DNA of 18,770 nucleotides from CAZLMW01 sp964560875 (GTDB taxonomy: Bacteria; Myxococcota_A; UBA9042): positions 1-18,770 of the forward strand of contig CAZLMW010000147.1 in NCBI GenBank assembly GCA_964560875.1. Direction: 5' to 3'. A program made the position numbers and the translations under genes. The notes under the pieces were generated by a model, which saw nothing but the letters and a program-made list of their open reading frames with translations, was not told where the DNA came from and did no database searches. Below, piece by piece: positions 7,801 to 14,624 of the stretch; positions within the stretch are counted from its first letter, which is position 1; each line of letters opens with the position of its first letter.

Positions 7801-10345
7801 TGATGTATTTGCCGGTGATCAGCGAGTCGACGTTCAGGTCGCCGTTGAGCAGGTCAACGAGGTCCTTGCCGTACTGGCCGTAGGTCGTGAGCGCGGCGCC
7901 GTAGATGTGGGCAACGCCCCACCAGAGCTGTCCGGTGTCCGGGTCGGCGGCCGACGGACCGTAGCCGAGCGGGCTGGACGCGTGCGGGTTGGTGACCCAA
8001 TAGATGTAGTTGTAGCGCGTGTCGCCGAGGCCCTTGGCGGCGTCGGGCGCGACGACGAACTTCTTGCAGGGGTTGATGTCGTTGCCGGCCAGGTCGGTCG
8101 TCCAGTAACGGCAGTCGTTGAGCGCCTTGGCGCGGGTCTCCTTGTCACCGCAAGCGGCCGGGCTCTCTTTGCCCGAGTACTTGTTGGTGCAGACCACGAA
8201 CAGGTGCGGCAGCTCCTTGTCGCGGATCTCGAGGCGGCGCTGGCGATCCTTGGCGGTGAGCGTCTGCGCCCAGCCGGCGCAGATGCCGCGGCCGTCGATC
8301 TGCAGGCACGAAACGTCGGAGCGCTGACCGGGCTTGATGAAGACCGCGTGAATCGTGTTGGCGGTGTGGTGGATGTAGTCGGTGAAGTTGCCGTACTCGA
8401 CCGGCCCCTTCTCGCGGACGCCGTTAATGCCGACTTCCAGCGGGATGCCGGTCGACACGTTGGTCGTGCCAGCCACGTTCTTCTTCTTGCCGATGTTGAT
8501 GGCGTGGAACGCGCGGACGCCTTCCTTGGTGAGCTGGCTCTGCGTGATGGCGACCTGATCGCCGCCGAAGTAGACGACCCAGTGCACGCGGTTCTTGCGC
8601 AGCTCGGCGTTGACGAGGGTCGCGGTCTTGCCACCGGCGGTGACCGTGAGGTTCATGCGGCCGCTGACTTCGCCCTTGGGAACCTTGCCCGCGTACTTGT
8701 GGCCGTCGACCTTGCCGGCCTTGAACTCGGCGTCGGGGATGGTGAGCGAGCCGACCTTGAGGGTGGCCTTGCCCGAACCCGGGGATGCGTTGACGAACAT
8801 GATGTATGCGTCGCCGCCGATCTTCTCGCGGGTGTTGATCTCGTCGATGGCGATGATGACGCCCTTCTCGGTGCCGATGGCGAGGGAGTTGGCGTCCTCG
8901 GCGGCCTTGACATCGGCCTGCGCGACGGCGTGCGTGCCGCAGTCTGTGTGGGTGTTGCAGAAACGCTGACCGAACAGGCCGTTGGCCGACTCGAAGCCCT
9001 TGATCGCGCGCTCTTTGCCGTCCTCGCCCTTGACCTTGTCCTGACCCCATTTCTCTTCCCAGAAGTACAGCCATGAGACCGTCTCCTGGAAGACCTTGCT
9101 CCAGTTCTCGCCAACCTGATAGACGGCCGCGACCGTGTGCTTCTCGCGCGGGTGGTCGGCGGAGAGGTGGTAGACGATCGGGCGCAGACCACGCTTGGTG
9201 TACTCGATGGGGTGGCCGATCGAGCAGACGCCGGTCACGAACCAGTCTTCCTGGTCGCAAACCGCCGGTGCGGTGCAGTCGTAGTTGGTGGTGCACGACT
9301 TGGTGTTGCCGCTCGCGTCCTTGGCGGGCGAGAAGGTCTTGGACTTCTGCCACAGGTTCCAGACCTGCGCCTTGTAGTCCTGGCCTGTGTACGTGAGGCC
9401 ATAGTCCTCGGTGAACGTGTGGCGCGTGCTCAGGAAGAAGCCGAACTTATCGGCGTCGGGCTCGTTGTGGTAGTCGCGGATCTCGTAGTCGTTGATGCTG
9501 CGCGGATCGGCGCGGCGGAACGACAGGCGCACGTCCATGACGCCACCAGCGCAGTCACCGAACGCCAGCGAGTACGTCGAGCAGAAGCCGGTGGTGCCCG
9601 GGTTCACGTAGAGACGACGCGTGTAGTGGAAGTAGTTGGCCGCCTTGCCCTTGATGGGGTCGCCGCTCTCGTCGCGCGGGTACTCCATGAAGAAGCGGTT
9701 GGGGTCGTTCTCTTCGTGCTCCTGCACGTAATGTTGACCTGTCGACGCGGCGATGCTGCCGAGCGAGCCGCCGCCCTGTGGAAAGAAGAACTCTTTTTGG
9801 CTGTTGCTGTCCCAGTCGACACGGAAGTGCTTGCGCTGCCACCAGGGTTTGTCGGTGGTGTTTTCAACCTTGACGTTGCCCTGCGCGCCGGTCGAGGTGG
9901 AGTACTCGCGGATCACGTCAAAGTGGCTGTCGATGTGCCAGGTCGCCACCGGGTTGCCGACGTACACCTCGACGAAGGTGTCCTGCTTGCCGGCGTCCCA
10001 GTAGTTGCGGATCTTCTTCTTGTGCCACTTGGCGGCGCCGCCCTTCACCTTCTCGGTGATCGGGTAGGCGACGAGGTGGTCTTCCTGCACGTCGAAGATG
10101 ACCTTGCCGGTGTCGCTGTCAAAGTGAGTCTGGCCGACGAAGCCCCAACTGGCGTTGTTGGGCATGTCGGTGATCACGCCGAGGCGGTACCAGACGCCGT
10201 GAAAGTCCGCCTTGGACAAGACGTTGGCCTGCGTGCGGTCGATCTCGCCGAGCTGCTCAACACAGCCGTTGAGGCTGAATGTGGCGCCGAGCACGAGGAC
10301 GGTGGCGAGCGCGGCGCGGCGGGCGAGGGAGGTTGTGCGCATCAT
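4871..10345 (-). CDS. Giant lipoprotein Met-zincin metallopeptidase B (1824 aa)
   Basis: Predicted secreted zinc metallopeptidase anchored by a lipid at Cys28 (lipobox LNGC after a hydrophobic signal). The mature N-terminus, the SHFD block near residue 140, the YGLTYTG block and PIVYHLSADHPRE (from residue 389) match paralogue A. The zinc motif HELGHTFGLRH starts at H1091: ligands H1091, H1095 and H1101, catalytic E1092. The Met-turn SIMDY has Met1283, and VPYKYCSDEY follows. Zinc helix and Met-turn are 192 residues apart, against 61 in A. The extra length holds a 16-cysteine insertion (nt 6641-6967). A DUF4397-like beta domain appears inserted at about residues 511-600. One more cysteine module is at C351-C374. 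The start at 10345 is chosen because GGAG lies 6 nt upstream; the ATG at 10357 overlaps that site. The 63-bp gap to the barrel gene and the 12-bp gap to A indicate an operon. Family confident; substrate unknown. Confidence 0.9.
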   Translation of the reverse strand: MMRTTSLARRAALATVLVLGATFSLNGCVEQLGEIDRTQANVLSKADFHGVWYRLGVITDMPNNASWGFVGQTHFDSDTGKVIFDVQEDHLVAYPITEKVKGGAAKWHKKKIRNYWDAGKQDTFVEVYVGNPVATWHIDSHFDVIREYSTSTGAQGNVKVENTTDKPWWQRKHFRVDWDSNSQKEFFFPQGGGSLGSIAASTGQHYVQEHEENDPNRFFMEYPRDESGDPIKGKAANYFHYTRRLYVNPGTTGFCSTYSLAFGDCAGGVMDVRLSFRRADPRSINDYEIRDYHNEPDADKFGFFLSTRHTFTEDYGLTYTGQDYKAQVWNLWQKSKTFSPAKDASGNTKSCTTNYDCTAPAVCDQEDWFVTGVCSIGHPIEYTKRGLRPIVYHLSADHPREKHTVAAVYQVGENWSKVFQETVSWLYFWEEKWGQDKVKGEDGKERAIKGFESANGLFGQRFCNTHTDCGTHAVAQADVKAAEDANSLAIGTEKGVIIAIDEINTREKIGGDAYIMFVNASPGSGKATLKVGSLTIPDAEFKAGKVDGHKYAGKVPKGEVSGRMNLTVTAGGKTATLVNAELRKNRVHWVVYFGGDQVAITQSQLTKEGVRAFHAINIGKKKNVAGTTNVSTGIPLEVGINGVREKGPVEYGNFTDYIHHTANTIHAVFIKPGQRSDVSCLQIDGRGICAGWAQTLTAKDRQRRLEIRDKELPHLFVVCTNKYSGKESPAACGDKETRAKALNDCRYWTTDLAGNDINPCKKFVVAPDAAKGLGDTRYNYIYWVTNPHASSPLGYGPSAADPDTGQLWWGVAHIYGAALTTYGQYGKDLVDLLNGDLNVDSLITGKYIKSYLKAFATPGDHTEFGAAKSGNGSGGHAPGAENQPQRDANYFTVDGAKKRATKDIRKEIFGRLDDEQLQKFFKGATPQELAAAEKEMHELANPKKLAEKFFNENTSFDMNEVKARWDKLKGTSLERALVNDEMALALTGGDYQPGDPLDDKILAQASPVKWASPTVSRIDEKKRMQFLGIHNIYARDFVDPALIGLAKRLKCAKGQEPTEVPADNIGNQSCYKGAALRIAMQNAIYRGVLEHELGHTFGLRHNFAGSADVLNYFDPYYEIREKEPVYCASIKTQFGSVVANDLCEQTLGETCKYLQCSNDSECPSGYTCGSNSCVDTNGTKLGQCTGTVDSYFECAGDKDCESAGGICRADGWCGAKIGCKANDDCQSGEICSGTCVNQLTGKARTTLLVSTKTQGMKKFMPRPAPTKAEIEKRRTEYQYSSIMDYGQKINADFEGLGKYDVAAIKYGYGRMTEVFADMSFSRRQLEKYAKVAGTPQGSAWRIRTSGWRFAGSITHPFMYLNNWMPPKYLLKRDSVPTFLVQSEPDVAGKYGRSVYDQTYFEVPYKYCSDEYRGGSLACYYFDTGAHMQEIVYHAQQHMREYYIYDAFKRDRLFFGYGGSPNSYMARISSRWLLPIMAAARYYAVYNNIFRIYSFFPFYDNHPMYMKGLREASEMAFRSLTAILTSPAPGSYAFDSKNNVYTNISFTEGAKGSQLDVPIGVGKLPYTTFATDNGYYYALHPLWIGSMWEKISAILSMVNSSASFLTDFVGEQLPLFRGTAIGFNTLYPKELSEILGGVAAGSVEHIGGYVKSGTGGKLSYEPRDPFTPVNPTKARVPPSINNLTLRLWAATMAIVNLPAGFDPSYTDGMAVWLKGSGGSHKFGTSGLVNCGSATPPNGGGTPPAVCVDEYFDPIGKKTYVAPRPNYSQTFFSPTHYIVKKLNELKQQWQLAKGTEKLKIYDRMKQELEILDYFRRLYALYGSIGA
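6641..6967 (-). other. Cysteine-rich insertion inside the catalytic domain of metzincin B
   Basis: Residues 1127-1235 of metzincin B hold 16 cysteines. Three tandem modules are visible, each with spacing close to C-x5/6-C-x5/6-C-x4/5-C: one starting CSNDSECPSGYTC, one starting CAGDKDC, one starting CKANDDC. Acidic/Asn residues precede the second Cys, and Gly sits between the second and third. Such disulfide-rich modules are common in secreted myxobacterial proteins. Here they interrupt the metzincin fold between the zinc helix and the Met-turn, where paralogue A has nothing comparable. They would be expected to form disulfides in the periplasm or at the surface. Confidence 0.8.
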
Positions 10346-10408
10346 GGGTGACTCCATTTGAGTCGAGAACGGTGGTTCAGAAAGTGCGTTCAGTGGTGTG
10401 TTGTCGGC

Positions 10409-11530
10409 CTAGAAGTTCTTCAAAAGCGAGAGGCCAAACGACGTGATGTTGTCGCTGGCGTTACGGAATTCGAGGAACGGCAGTCGAAGCGATTGGTTGT
10501 CCGCCGACCACGGCGTGGTGAATGTCGCGGTGTTGGCCGAGATCATGTAGCCGCCGCCGAGCGAGTAGAGCGCGGCGATCTGACCCCAGGCGAGATCGAG
10601 ACGGCCGCGACCACCTTTGGCGTGCGGGCTGCTGTATTCATCGAGGGGAGCGTCGTAGTAGCGGAACTGGTTGATCAGCAAGTAAACAATCTGGAACGAC
10701 AGCTTCGTGCCGGTGTTGATCGAGGCGATGAACAGGTTGCGGAACGCGTAGCTGGGGTTGTTGAAGCGGGTGGCGACCAGCGAGGATCCGACCTGCTCTT
10801 CGCCACCGGGGCGCGCGAGCGGCGTGGTGTTCAGCTCGTCGTAGTTGACGACGGCGTTGCTGTACTTGTGAAAGTTCTTATCAAAGCGCACCTGGTAGAT
10901 AAACGAGAACGGGCCGATGCCGCCCTTGTTGAACGTCAGGGCCGCGCCGACCGTCGCCTGGCGGGTCTGGTGCTGGGCGATCTTGCTCGTCGGCAGATGC
11001 AGCCGAAGGATGCCCTGGACGCCGATGCCGCCGGGCAGCTTGAGGGGACGACCCGAGTCGCCGGCAGCGAGGGAAGGGTTGAGGGCAATAGCAGCTTTCT
11101 CGGCCGCCGTCAGCTTCTTCTTCTTGCCGCCCGCGACCATCGGTCGGTAGGCGAGTATGAGCATCGTGTCGCCGAGCGTGGTGTTGCGCTTGCGAGCCGC
11201 GAAGGGGTCCTCGGCGAAGTCGACGAGCGTCTTGTTGATCGACTGCAGGACGTTGAGCCGGAGGCCGCCGCCCAGACCCGCGCCGAAGAACAGCGACATC
11301 GACGACGTCACCGACGGGCGGTTCTGCTCGCCCGAGACGAACGTACCGGCACCAGCCGAAACGCCCATCGAGACCTGGCCGCCGATGGGCCATTTGCGGG
11401 GCTTGGTTTTCTTGACCGAGGCGCTGGCGGCTTCGGTGACGGCTGCTGGGGCCGCCATGCCGACGATCGCCAATGCCGCAAGCGCGATTGAGACGCGGCG
11501 GCTGCGAGGTCGGGATGGGTGACGGAGCAT
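10409..11530 (-). CDS. Outer-membrane beta-barrel protein (373 aa), function unknown
   Basis: The protein begins with an arginine-rich n-region and a hydrophobic segment (VSIALAALAIVGMAAPAAV), followed by small residues suited to signal peptidase I cleavage near ASA. The mature part is rich in alternating polar/aromatic stretches with glycines, such as SFIYQVRF and LSFQIVYLL. It ends in FGLSLLKNF: a C-terminal Phe with alternating hydrophobics, the usual signal for outer-membrane barrel assembly. A Lys-rich loop (GGKKKKLTAAEK) could be extracellular or periplasmic. The ATG at 11530 is chosen because AAGGGA lies 5 nt upstream; the adjacent in-frame ATG at 11533 is only 2 nt from it. It is the first gene of the operon with the two metzincins, so it may be a pore, an anchor or a substrate partner for them. 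No specific family was recognised. Confidence 0.8.
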   Translation of the reverse strand: MLRHPSRPRSRRVSIALAALAIVGMAAPAAVTEAASASVKKTKPRKWPIGGQVSMGVSAGAGTFVSGEQNRPSVTSSMSLFFGAGLGGGLRLNVLQSINKTLVDFAEDPFAARKRNTTLGDTMLILAYRPMVAGGKKKKLTAAEKAAIALNPSLAAGDSGRPLKLPGGIGVQGILRLHLPTSKIAQHQTRQATVGAALTFNKGGIGPFSFIYQVRFDKNFHKYSNAVVNYDELNTTPLARPGGEEQVGSSLVATRFNNPSYAFRNLFIASINTGTKLSFQIVYLLINQFRYYDAPLDEYSSPHAKGGRGRLDLAWGQIAALYSLGGGYMISANTATFTTPWSADNQSLRLPFLEFRNASDNITSFGLSLLKNF

Positions 11531-11648
11531 CATGTTCCCTTCGATCGGATTCCTGCGCGGGTCACCCCGCGGCAACAGCGTTTCGTCGTTCTGCGTTTTC
11601 CCGTTGAAAATTCAGCAGTTAGACGCAGTTGGGCCGAAAAGCGAACGG

Positions 11649-11677
11649 AACCTAGCACGGTGCAGGGGGGGCGGCAA
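11649..11677 (-). promoter_or_regulatory. Weak sigma-70-like promoter candidate for the metzincin operon
   Basis: On the minus strand, TTGCCG (11677-11672) and TAGGTT (11654-11649) are separated by 17 bp. The -35 matches consensus at 4 of 6 positions and the -10 at only 3 of 6. It sits about 120 bp upstream of the barrel-gene start. In GC-rich DNA such matches occur by chance, so this is a suggestion only. Confidence 0.2.
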
Positions 11678-11764
11678 GACGCAAGTGCGCACTGAAACGG
11701 CCAAGGGAGCCCCTTTTCGCGTTTACGCGGGGTCCTCAAACCGATGTGGCGAGGCATTGCACGA

Positions 11765-11795
11765 ATGCAAGTCGGTCCAAATGACCGACTTGCAT
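11765..11795. promoter_or_regulatory. Perfect 13-bp inverted repeat, candidate operator
   Basis: ATGCAAGTCGGTC (11765-11777) and GACCGACTTGCAT (11783-11795) are exact reverse complements around the 5-bp centre CAAAT. The site lies 235 bp from the barrel-gene start and 142 bp upstream of the hypothetical gene start, in the divergent intergenic region. No T-tract follows, which argues against a terminator. A dimeric repressor or activator site is the simplest reading. The left arm can also pair with an upstream GCATT/TTGC sequence (11754-11770), giving an alternative small hairpin. Confidence 0.55.
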
Positions 11796-11936
11796 GAAGC
11801 GTTGCCTGGGGACTGCGCACCGCAAGCGGAGCTGCGCGGCCTGTCGTGCCACAAGCGGCGACGACGCCTTGCCGGCCATTTGAGCCACAAGCGAGCGTGC
11901 TTGTGTTCGCCGGATCGATGCGGCACGGTCGCTCGG

Positions 11937-12455
11937 ATGGATGACGCGACGTTCAATCGGCGGGAGAAGCTGCAGCGGGTTCCGGCCCTGGGGTGTGGGC
12001 TCTACCGCACGCAGATCGCGCTCGGCGGATTGGAAGAGACGATCGCGGCTCACCAACTCGTGCTGCTGCACGACCACCGACCCGAGGAATTCCCGACCGT
12101 CGCGCTGCCGACCCATTGCGAGCACAACAAGTGGTGGTTCGCTGAGCCCGGCGTCGCCGCTGAAGACGCCGACTTCCTCGAGGCGCTCGTGCCGCTGCCC
12201 GACGAGGGCTACTACGTCGTGATGCGCGATCTGCCATTATCCGACGATCCCGACGACATCCTGCGGCTCGATACGCTCGTGATGCTCGGCTACGACCGAA
12301 CCGGTAACCCGATCTTATACCCGGGCCGGTTCGAGCCGCTGAAGATCGAGTTCGCACAGACGGGCTACCGTTTCGAAGGAACGGACGTGCTGATGGCCCT
12401 TGAGCTGGCCAACTTCGCCGAACCCGAAGCGCCCGGCGATCGCGCGATCCACTAA
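11937..12455 (+). CDS. Hypothetical protein, 172 aa, probably cytosolic
   Basis: I do not recognise a family. The protein is acidic, has no signal peptide or membrane segment, and contains aromatic-rich blocks such as HCEHNKWWF and EGYYVVMRDLPL. A DDPDDILRLDTLVMLGYDRTGNPILYPGRF block looks like folded alpha/beta sequence. The ATG at 11937 (MDDATFN) is chosen because the frame upstream of it translates to an implausible Cys/Arg-rich sequence. No clear Shine-Dalgarno precedes it, so the start is uncertain or the message is leaderless. It is divergent from the metzincin operon and separated by 241 bp from the next plus-strand gene, so it is probably transcribed alone. The perfect inverted repeat upstream could control it. 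Confidence 0.65.
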   Translation: MDDATFNRREKLQRVPALGCGLYRTQIALGGLEETIAAHQLVLLHDHRPEEFPTVALPTHCEHNKWWFAEPGVAAEDADFLEALVPLPDEGYYVVMRDLPLSDDPDDILRLDTLVMLGYDRTGNPILYPGRFEPLKIEFAQTGYRFEGTDVLMALELANFAEPEAPGDRAIH

Positions 12456-12496
12456 CCAAGATCGATCGAATCGGCGCTTCGCGCGTCTCTATGAAG

Positions 12497-12525
12497 GCGC
12501 CCGCGTGGGCGTGCACACGTATTTT
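12497..12525 (+). terminator. Weak terminator candidate after the 172-aa gene
   Basis: GCGCCC (12497-12502) pairs with GGGCGT (12507-12512) around GCGT, with one wobble. ATTTTT follows at 12521 after an 8-nt gap. The short stem and distant T-tract make this a poor match to an intrinsic terminator. It is listed because it lies 42 bp beyond the stop codon. Confidence 0.25.
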
Positions 12526-12574
12526 TACTGTGGTACGGTCGCGTCGCCGCGGCGGCACCGCTTTGTTGGCCCGA

Positions 12575-12606
12575 ACCCACGGCTCAACCCCCCACCCACG
12601 GCTCAA
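12575..12606. repeat. 13-bp direct repeat, 19-bp period
   Basis: ACCCACGGCTCAA occurs exactly at 12575-12587 and 12594-12606. A 19-bp period is a little under two helical turns. It sits about 90 bp upstream of the GTG start of the zinc-ribbon/GYF gene. Such spacing suits paired activator sites, but two short GC-rich copies could also arise by slippage. No convincing -10/-35 pair was found next to it. Confidence 0.6.
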
Positions 12607-12696
12607 AACGGGGCCTTATCGTCGTCGACCCATTGAGAATCGACGCCGTGTCTACCGTCACCACGAGCTTAACGTCAGAGCCCGGAGGAAAGCGAC

Positions 12697-14586
12697 GTGC
12701 GTTTCACCTGCCCGAGCTGCAACAGTTCATATCGGTTGTCGCGCGATCGTCTCGGCACCAGCGGCATGGCCAAGATCAAGTGCCCGTCATGCAAGACGCT
12801 GGTACGGGTCCGCGTCGGCGACGACGGCAAATTAACGGCGAAGGTCTACCAGCCAAGTGGCGCGGTAGCTCCGATGCAGGTCAAGGCGCCGGCCGCCAAG
12901 AAAGCGGCACCTTCGCCGGCTCGAGCCACGCAGCCCCGCACCGCTGATCCGGCCCCGGCTGGCGACGGCGAACCGGCCATCTGGCATATCGCGATCGATC
13001 GCAAGGCCGAAGGTCCGCTGCCCTTGAGCAGAATCCGCGAGCTGCTCACGCAGGGCCGCATCAACGCCAACTCGCTGGCCTGGCGCAAAGGACAGGACGG
13101 TTGGAAGAAGCTGCGGGAGATCAGCGCACTCGCCAAGCTCCTGCACGAGGGCGACGGCAAGCCGCAAGCCGCTGGCGAGATCAAGACGACGCTCAAGACC
13201 GGCGCGGCGCACATGCCTGCCGACGATGAAGCGACCGTCATGCAGGAGATCGTGACCGACGAACAGCTCGCCCGCACCGGTTCGCCCCAAGACGGCGCAG
13301 ACGACGATGCGACCGTGATGCAAGACGTGGTGCGCCTGCCCGGTGAACGCAGCGACAACCGTCTGTCCCGCAAGACCGGTGGTCAGCGGAAAACCAGCGG
13401 TCGTTCGCGCCGCAAAGGCCGCAAGTCGGGCGCCGCGACGCAAGCTGAAGAGGCCGCCCAGGCGCGTACCCTCAAGCCCGGCCGCAAGCAGTCAAGCCGC
13501 TCGACTGGGGCGCGGCTGCCCAACAAGTCCAACGTCAGCAACAAGCCCGAGGCCCCCAAAGTCAAGATCGGCAAGCCGGTCAAAGCGGCCACACCCGCGA
13601 AGGCCGCCAAGCCAGAAAAGGCGAACAAGACGGCGGCGAACAAGACGGCGGCGAAAAAACCCCTGCCCAGCGGCGAAAAGCCACAAGCGGGCAACGCAGC
13701 GGGCGCCCAGGCGTTCTTCGAAACCGGCGAGATGCTCAACCAGGATTTCGAGCTGCAAATGCCGGATCCGAACAAGCACAAGCCGACCAAGGAGGAATAC
13801 CAGAACCTGCTGCAAGAGTTCTCGGTCATGTTCCGCCTCGACAAGCGGAGCAAACGCCAGAAAGTGATGATTACGGTCGTCTTGGCGAGCCTGCTCATCG
13901 GCGTCATCGCGTTCGGTGTGGTGCTCTACTTGCAGGGCGAACAGCGCAAGTCCTTGCTGCGCGACTCCAAGACGATCCTCGCCGTGTTCGCGTTGCCCTA
14001 TCAGAACAGCGCCGACTTCGACCTCACGCCCGAAGATGAGGTCGCCGAGGGCAGCGCCATTCGCAAGAAGAAGACCGTCTCGATCCTGGCCAGCGAGCTG
14101 TTGACCAAGAACAAGAAGCGCATCGTCGCGGCCCGCATCGCCCGCAAGCGGAGCAAGTCCGGCGCGGTTGCAGGCGGTGGCTATATCCAAAAGCGCAAGC
14201 TCACCAAGGCCCAGATCGCCGCGGCGGAAGCGGCCAAGAAAGCGGCGCTCGCTGCTGCGCTCGGCGGTGGCTGGGGCGGTAAACGCGAGAAGGTTCGACG
14301 TCCGGCGCTCGGTGGCGGCGCCAATGTCAGCGCCAAGAAGCTGCGCAAGACCTGCGCTGCCAAGTTGCCCAACCTCAAGGGCTGTGCTGAATCGATCGCT
14401 GGGGGTGCCCCGTTCAAGGCGAAGCTGCACATCTCCGAGATGGGGCAGATCCACCGCGTGACCTGCAAGGTCGGGGGCAAGACTAATTCCAAGCTCAGCG
14501 CGTGCGCGGCGAAGGCATTTTCACGGGTCAACTTCGGCCCGCAGAAATCCGCGTCGACGTTCACCTGCGGGGTGGGAGCGGGCTAG
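12697..14586 (+). CDS. Zinc-ribbon/GYF transmembrane protein, AgmX/GltJ-like (629 aa)
   Basis: The N-terminus is an MJ0042-type zinc ribbon (CPSC at C5-C8, CPSC at C29-C32). A GYF_2-like domain follows at about 94-145 (IWHIAIDRKAEGPLPLSRI... with LAWRKGQDGWKKL). A linker carries two near-identical motifs, DDEATVMQEIV (176-186) and DDDATVMQDVV (202-212). Next is a Lys/Ala-rich stretch (about 285-325), a transmembrane helix at about 390-413, and a C-terminal domain (about 545-629) with five cysteines resembling the AgmX/PglI disulfide tail. In Myxococcus GltJ/AgmX the ribbon and GYF parts are cytoplasmic and belong to the gliding machinery; whether that role holds here is inference. GTG start with GGAGG 8 nt upstream. 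It is first of four closely spaced plus-strand genes. Confidence 0.82.
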   Translation: MRFTCPSCNSSYRLSRDRLGTSGMAKIKCPSCKTLVRVRVGDDGKLTAKVYQPSGAVAPMQVKAPAAKKAAPSPARATQPRTADPAPAGDGEPAIWHIAIDRKAEGPLPLSRIRELLTQGRINANSLAWRKGQDGWKKLREISALAKLLHEGDGKPQAAGEIKTTLKTGAAHMPADDEATVMQEIVTDEQLARTGSPQDGADDDATVMQDVVRLPGERSDNRLSRKTGGQRKTSGRSRRKGRKSGAATQAEEAAQARTLKPGRKQSSRSTGARLPNKSNVSNKPEAPKVKIGKPVKAATPAKAAKPEKANKTAANKTAAKKPLPSGEKPQAGNAAGAQAFFETGEMLNQDFELQMPDPNKHKPTKEEYQNLLQEFSVMFRLDKRSKRQKVMITVVLASLLIGVIAFGVVLYLQGEQRKSLLRDSKTILAVFALPYQNSADFDLTPEDEVAEGSAIRKKKTVSILASELLTKNKKRIVAARIARKRSKSGAVAGGGYIQKRKLTKAQIAAAEAAKKAALAAALGGGWGGKREKVRRPALGGGANVSAKKLRKTCAAKLPNLKGCAESIAGGAPFKAKLHISEMGQIHRVTCKVGGKTNSKLSACAAKAFSRVNFGPQKSASTFTCGVGAG

Positions 14587-14624
14587 CAGCCCGCACTTGT
14601 CGTCAAAGCGCGGAGGCAATTCGA

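Larger units (their letters stand above)
11531..11936. other. Divergent intergenic region, about 400 bp
   Basis: This region separates the minus-strand metzincin operon from the plus-strand hypothetical gene and must carry both promoters unless the plus gene is leaderless. Visible structure: a 6-bp hairpin, CGCGGG/CCCGCG around TCAC, at 11556-11571, inside the presumed leader of the barrel gene; a weak promoter-like pair on the minus strand (11649-11677); and a perfect 13-bp inverted repeat (11765-11795). An open frame on the plus strand runs through the whole region, but its translation is Cys/Arg-rich and unlike a protein, so I do not call it coding. Confidence 0.6.

Noticed and set aside
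7763..10351. Long plus-strand open frames opposite metzincin B (437 and 404 codons)
   Set aside because: Same antisense codon-bias artefact, with no recognisable motifs and no ribosome sites. Metzincin B is clearly coding on the other strand.
11400..11530. Tat signal on the barrel protein (RPRSRRVSIAL)
   Set aside because: An RR pair is present, but the following residues are not the Tat consensus, and outer-membrane barrels are exported unfolded by Sec.
11532..11936. Upstream extension of the 172-aa protein
   Set aside because: The in-frame extension is Cys/Arg-rich, would overlap the barrel-gene start, and covers the inverted repeat. It looks like intergenic DNA that happens to lack stops.
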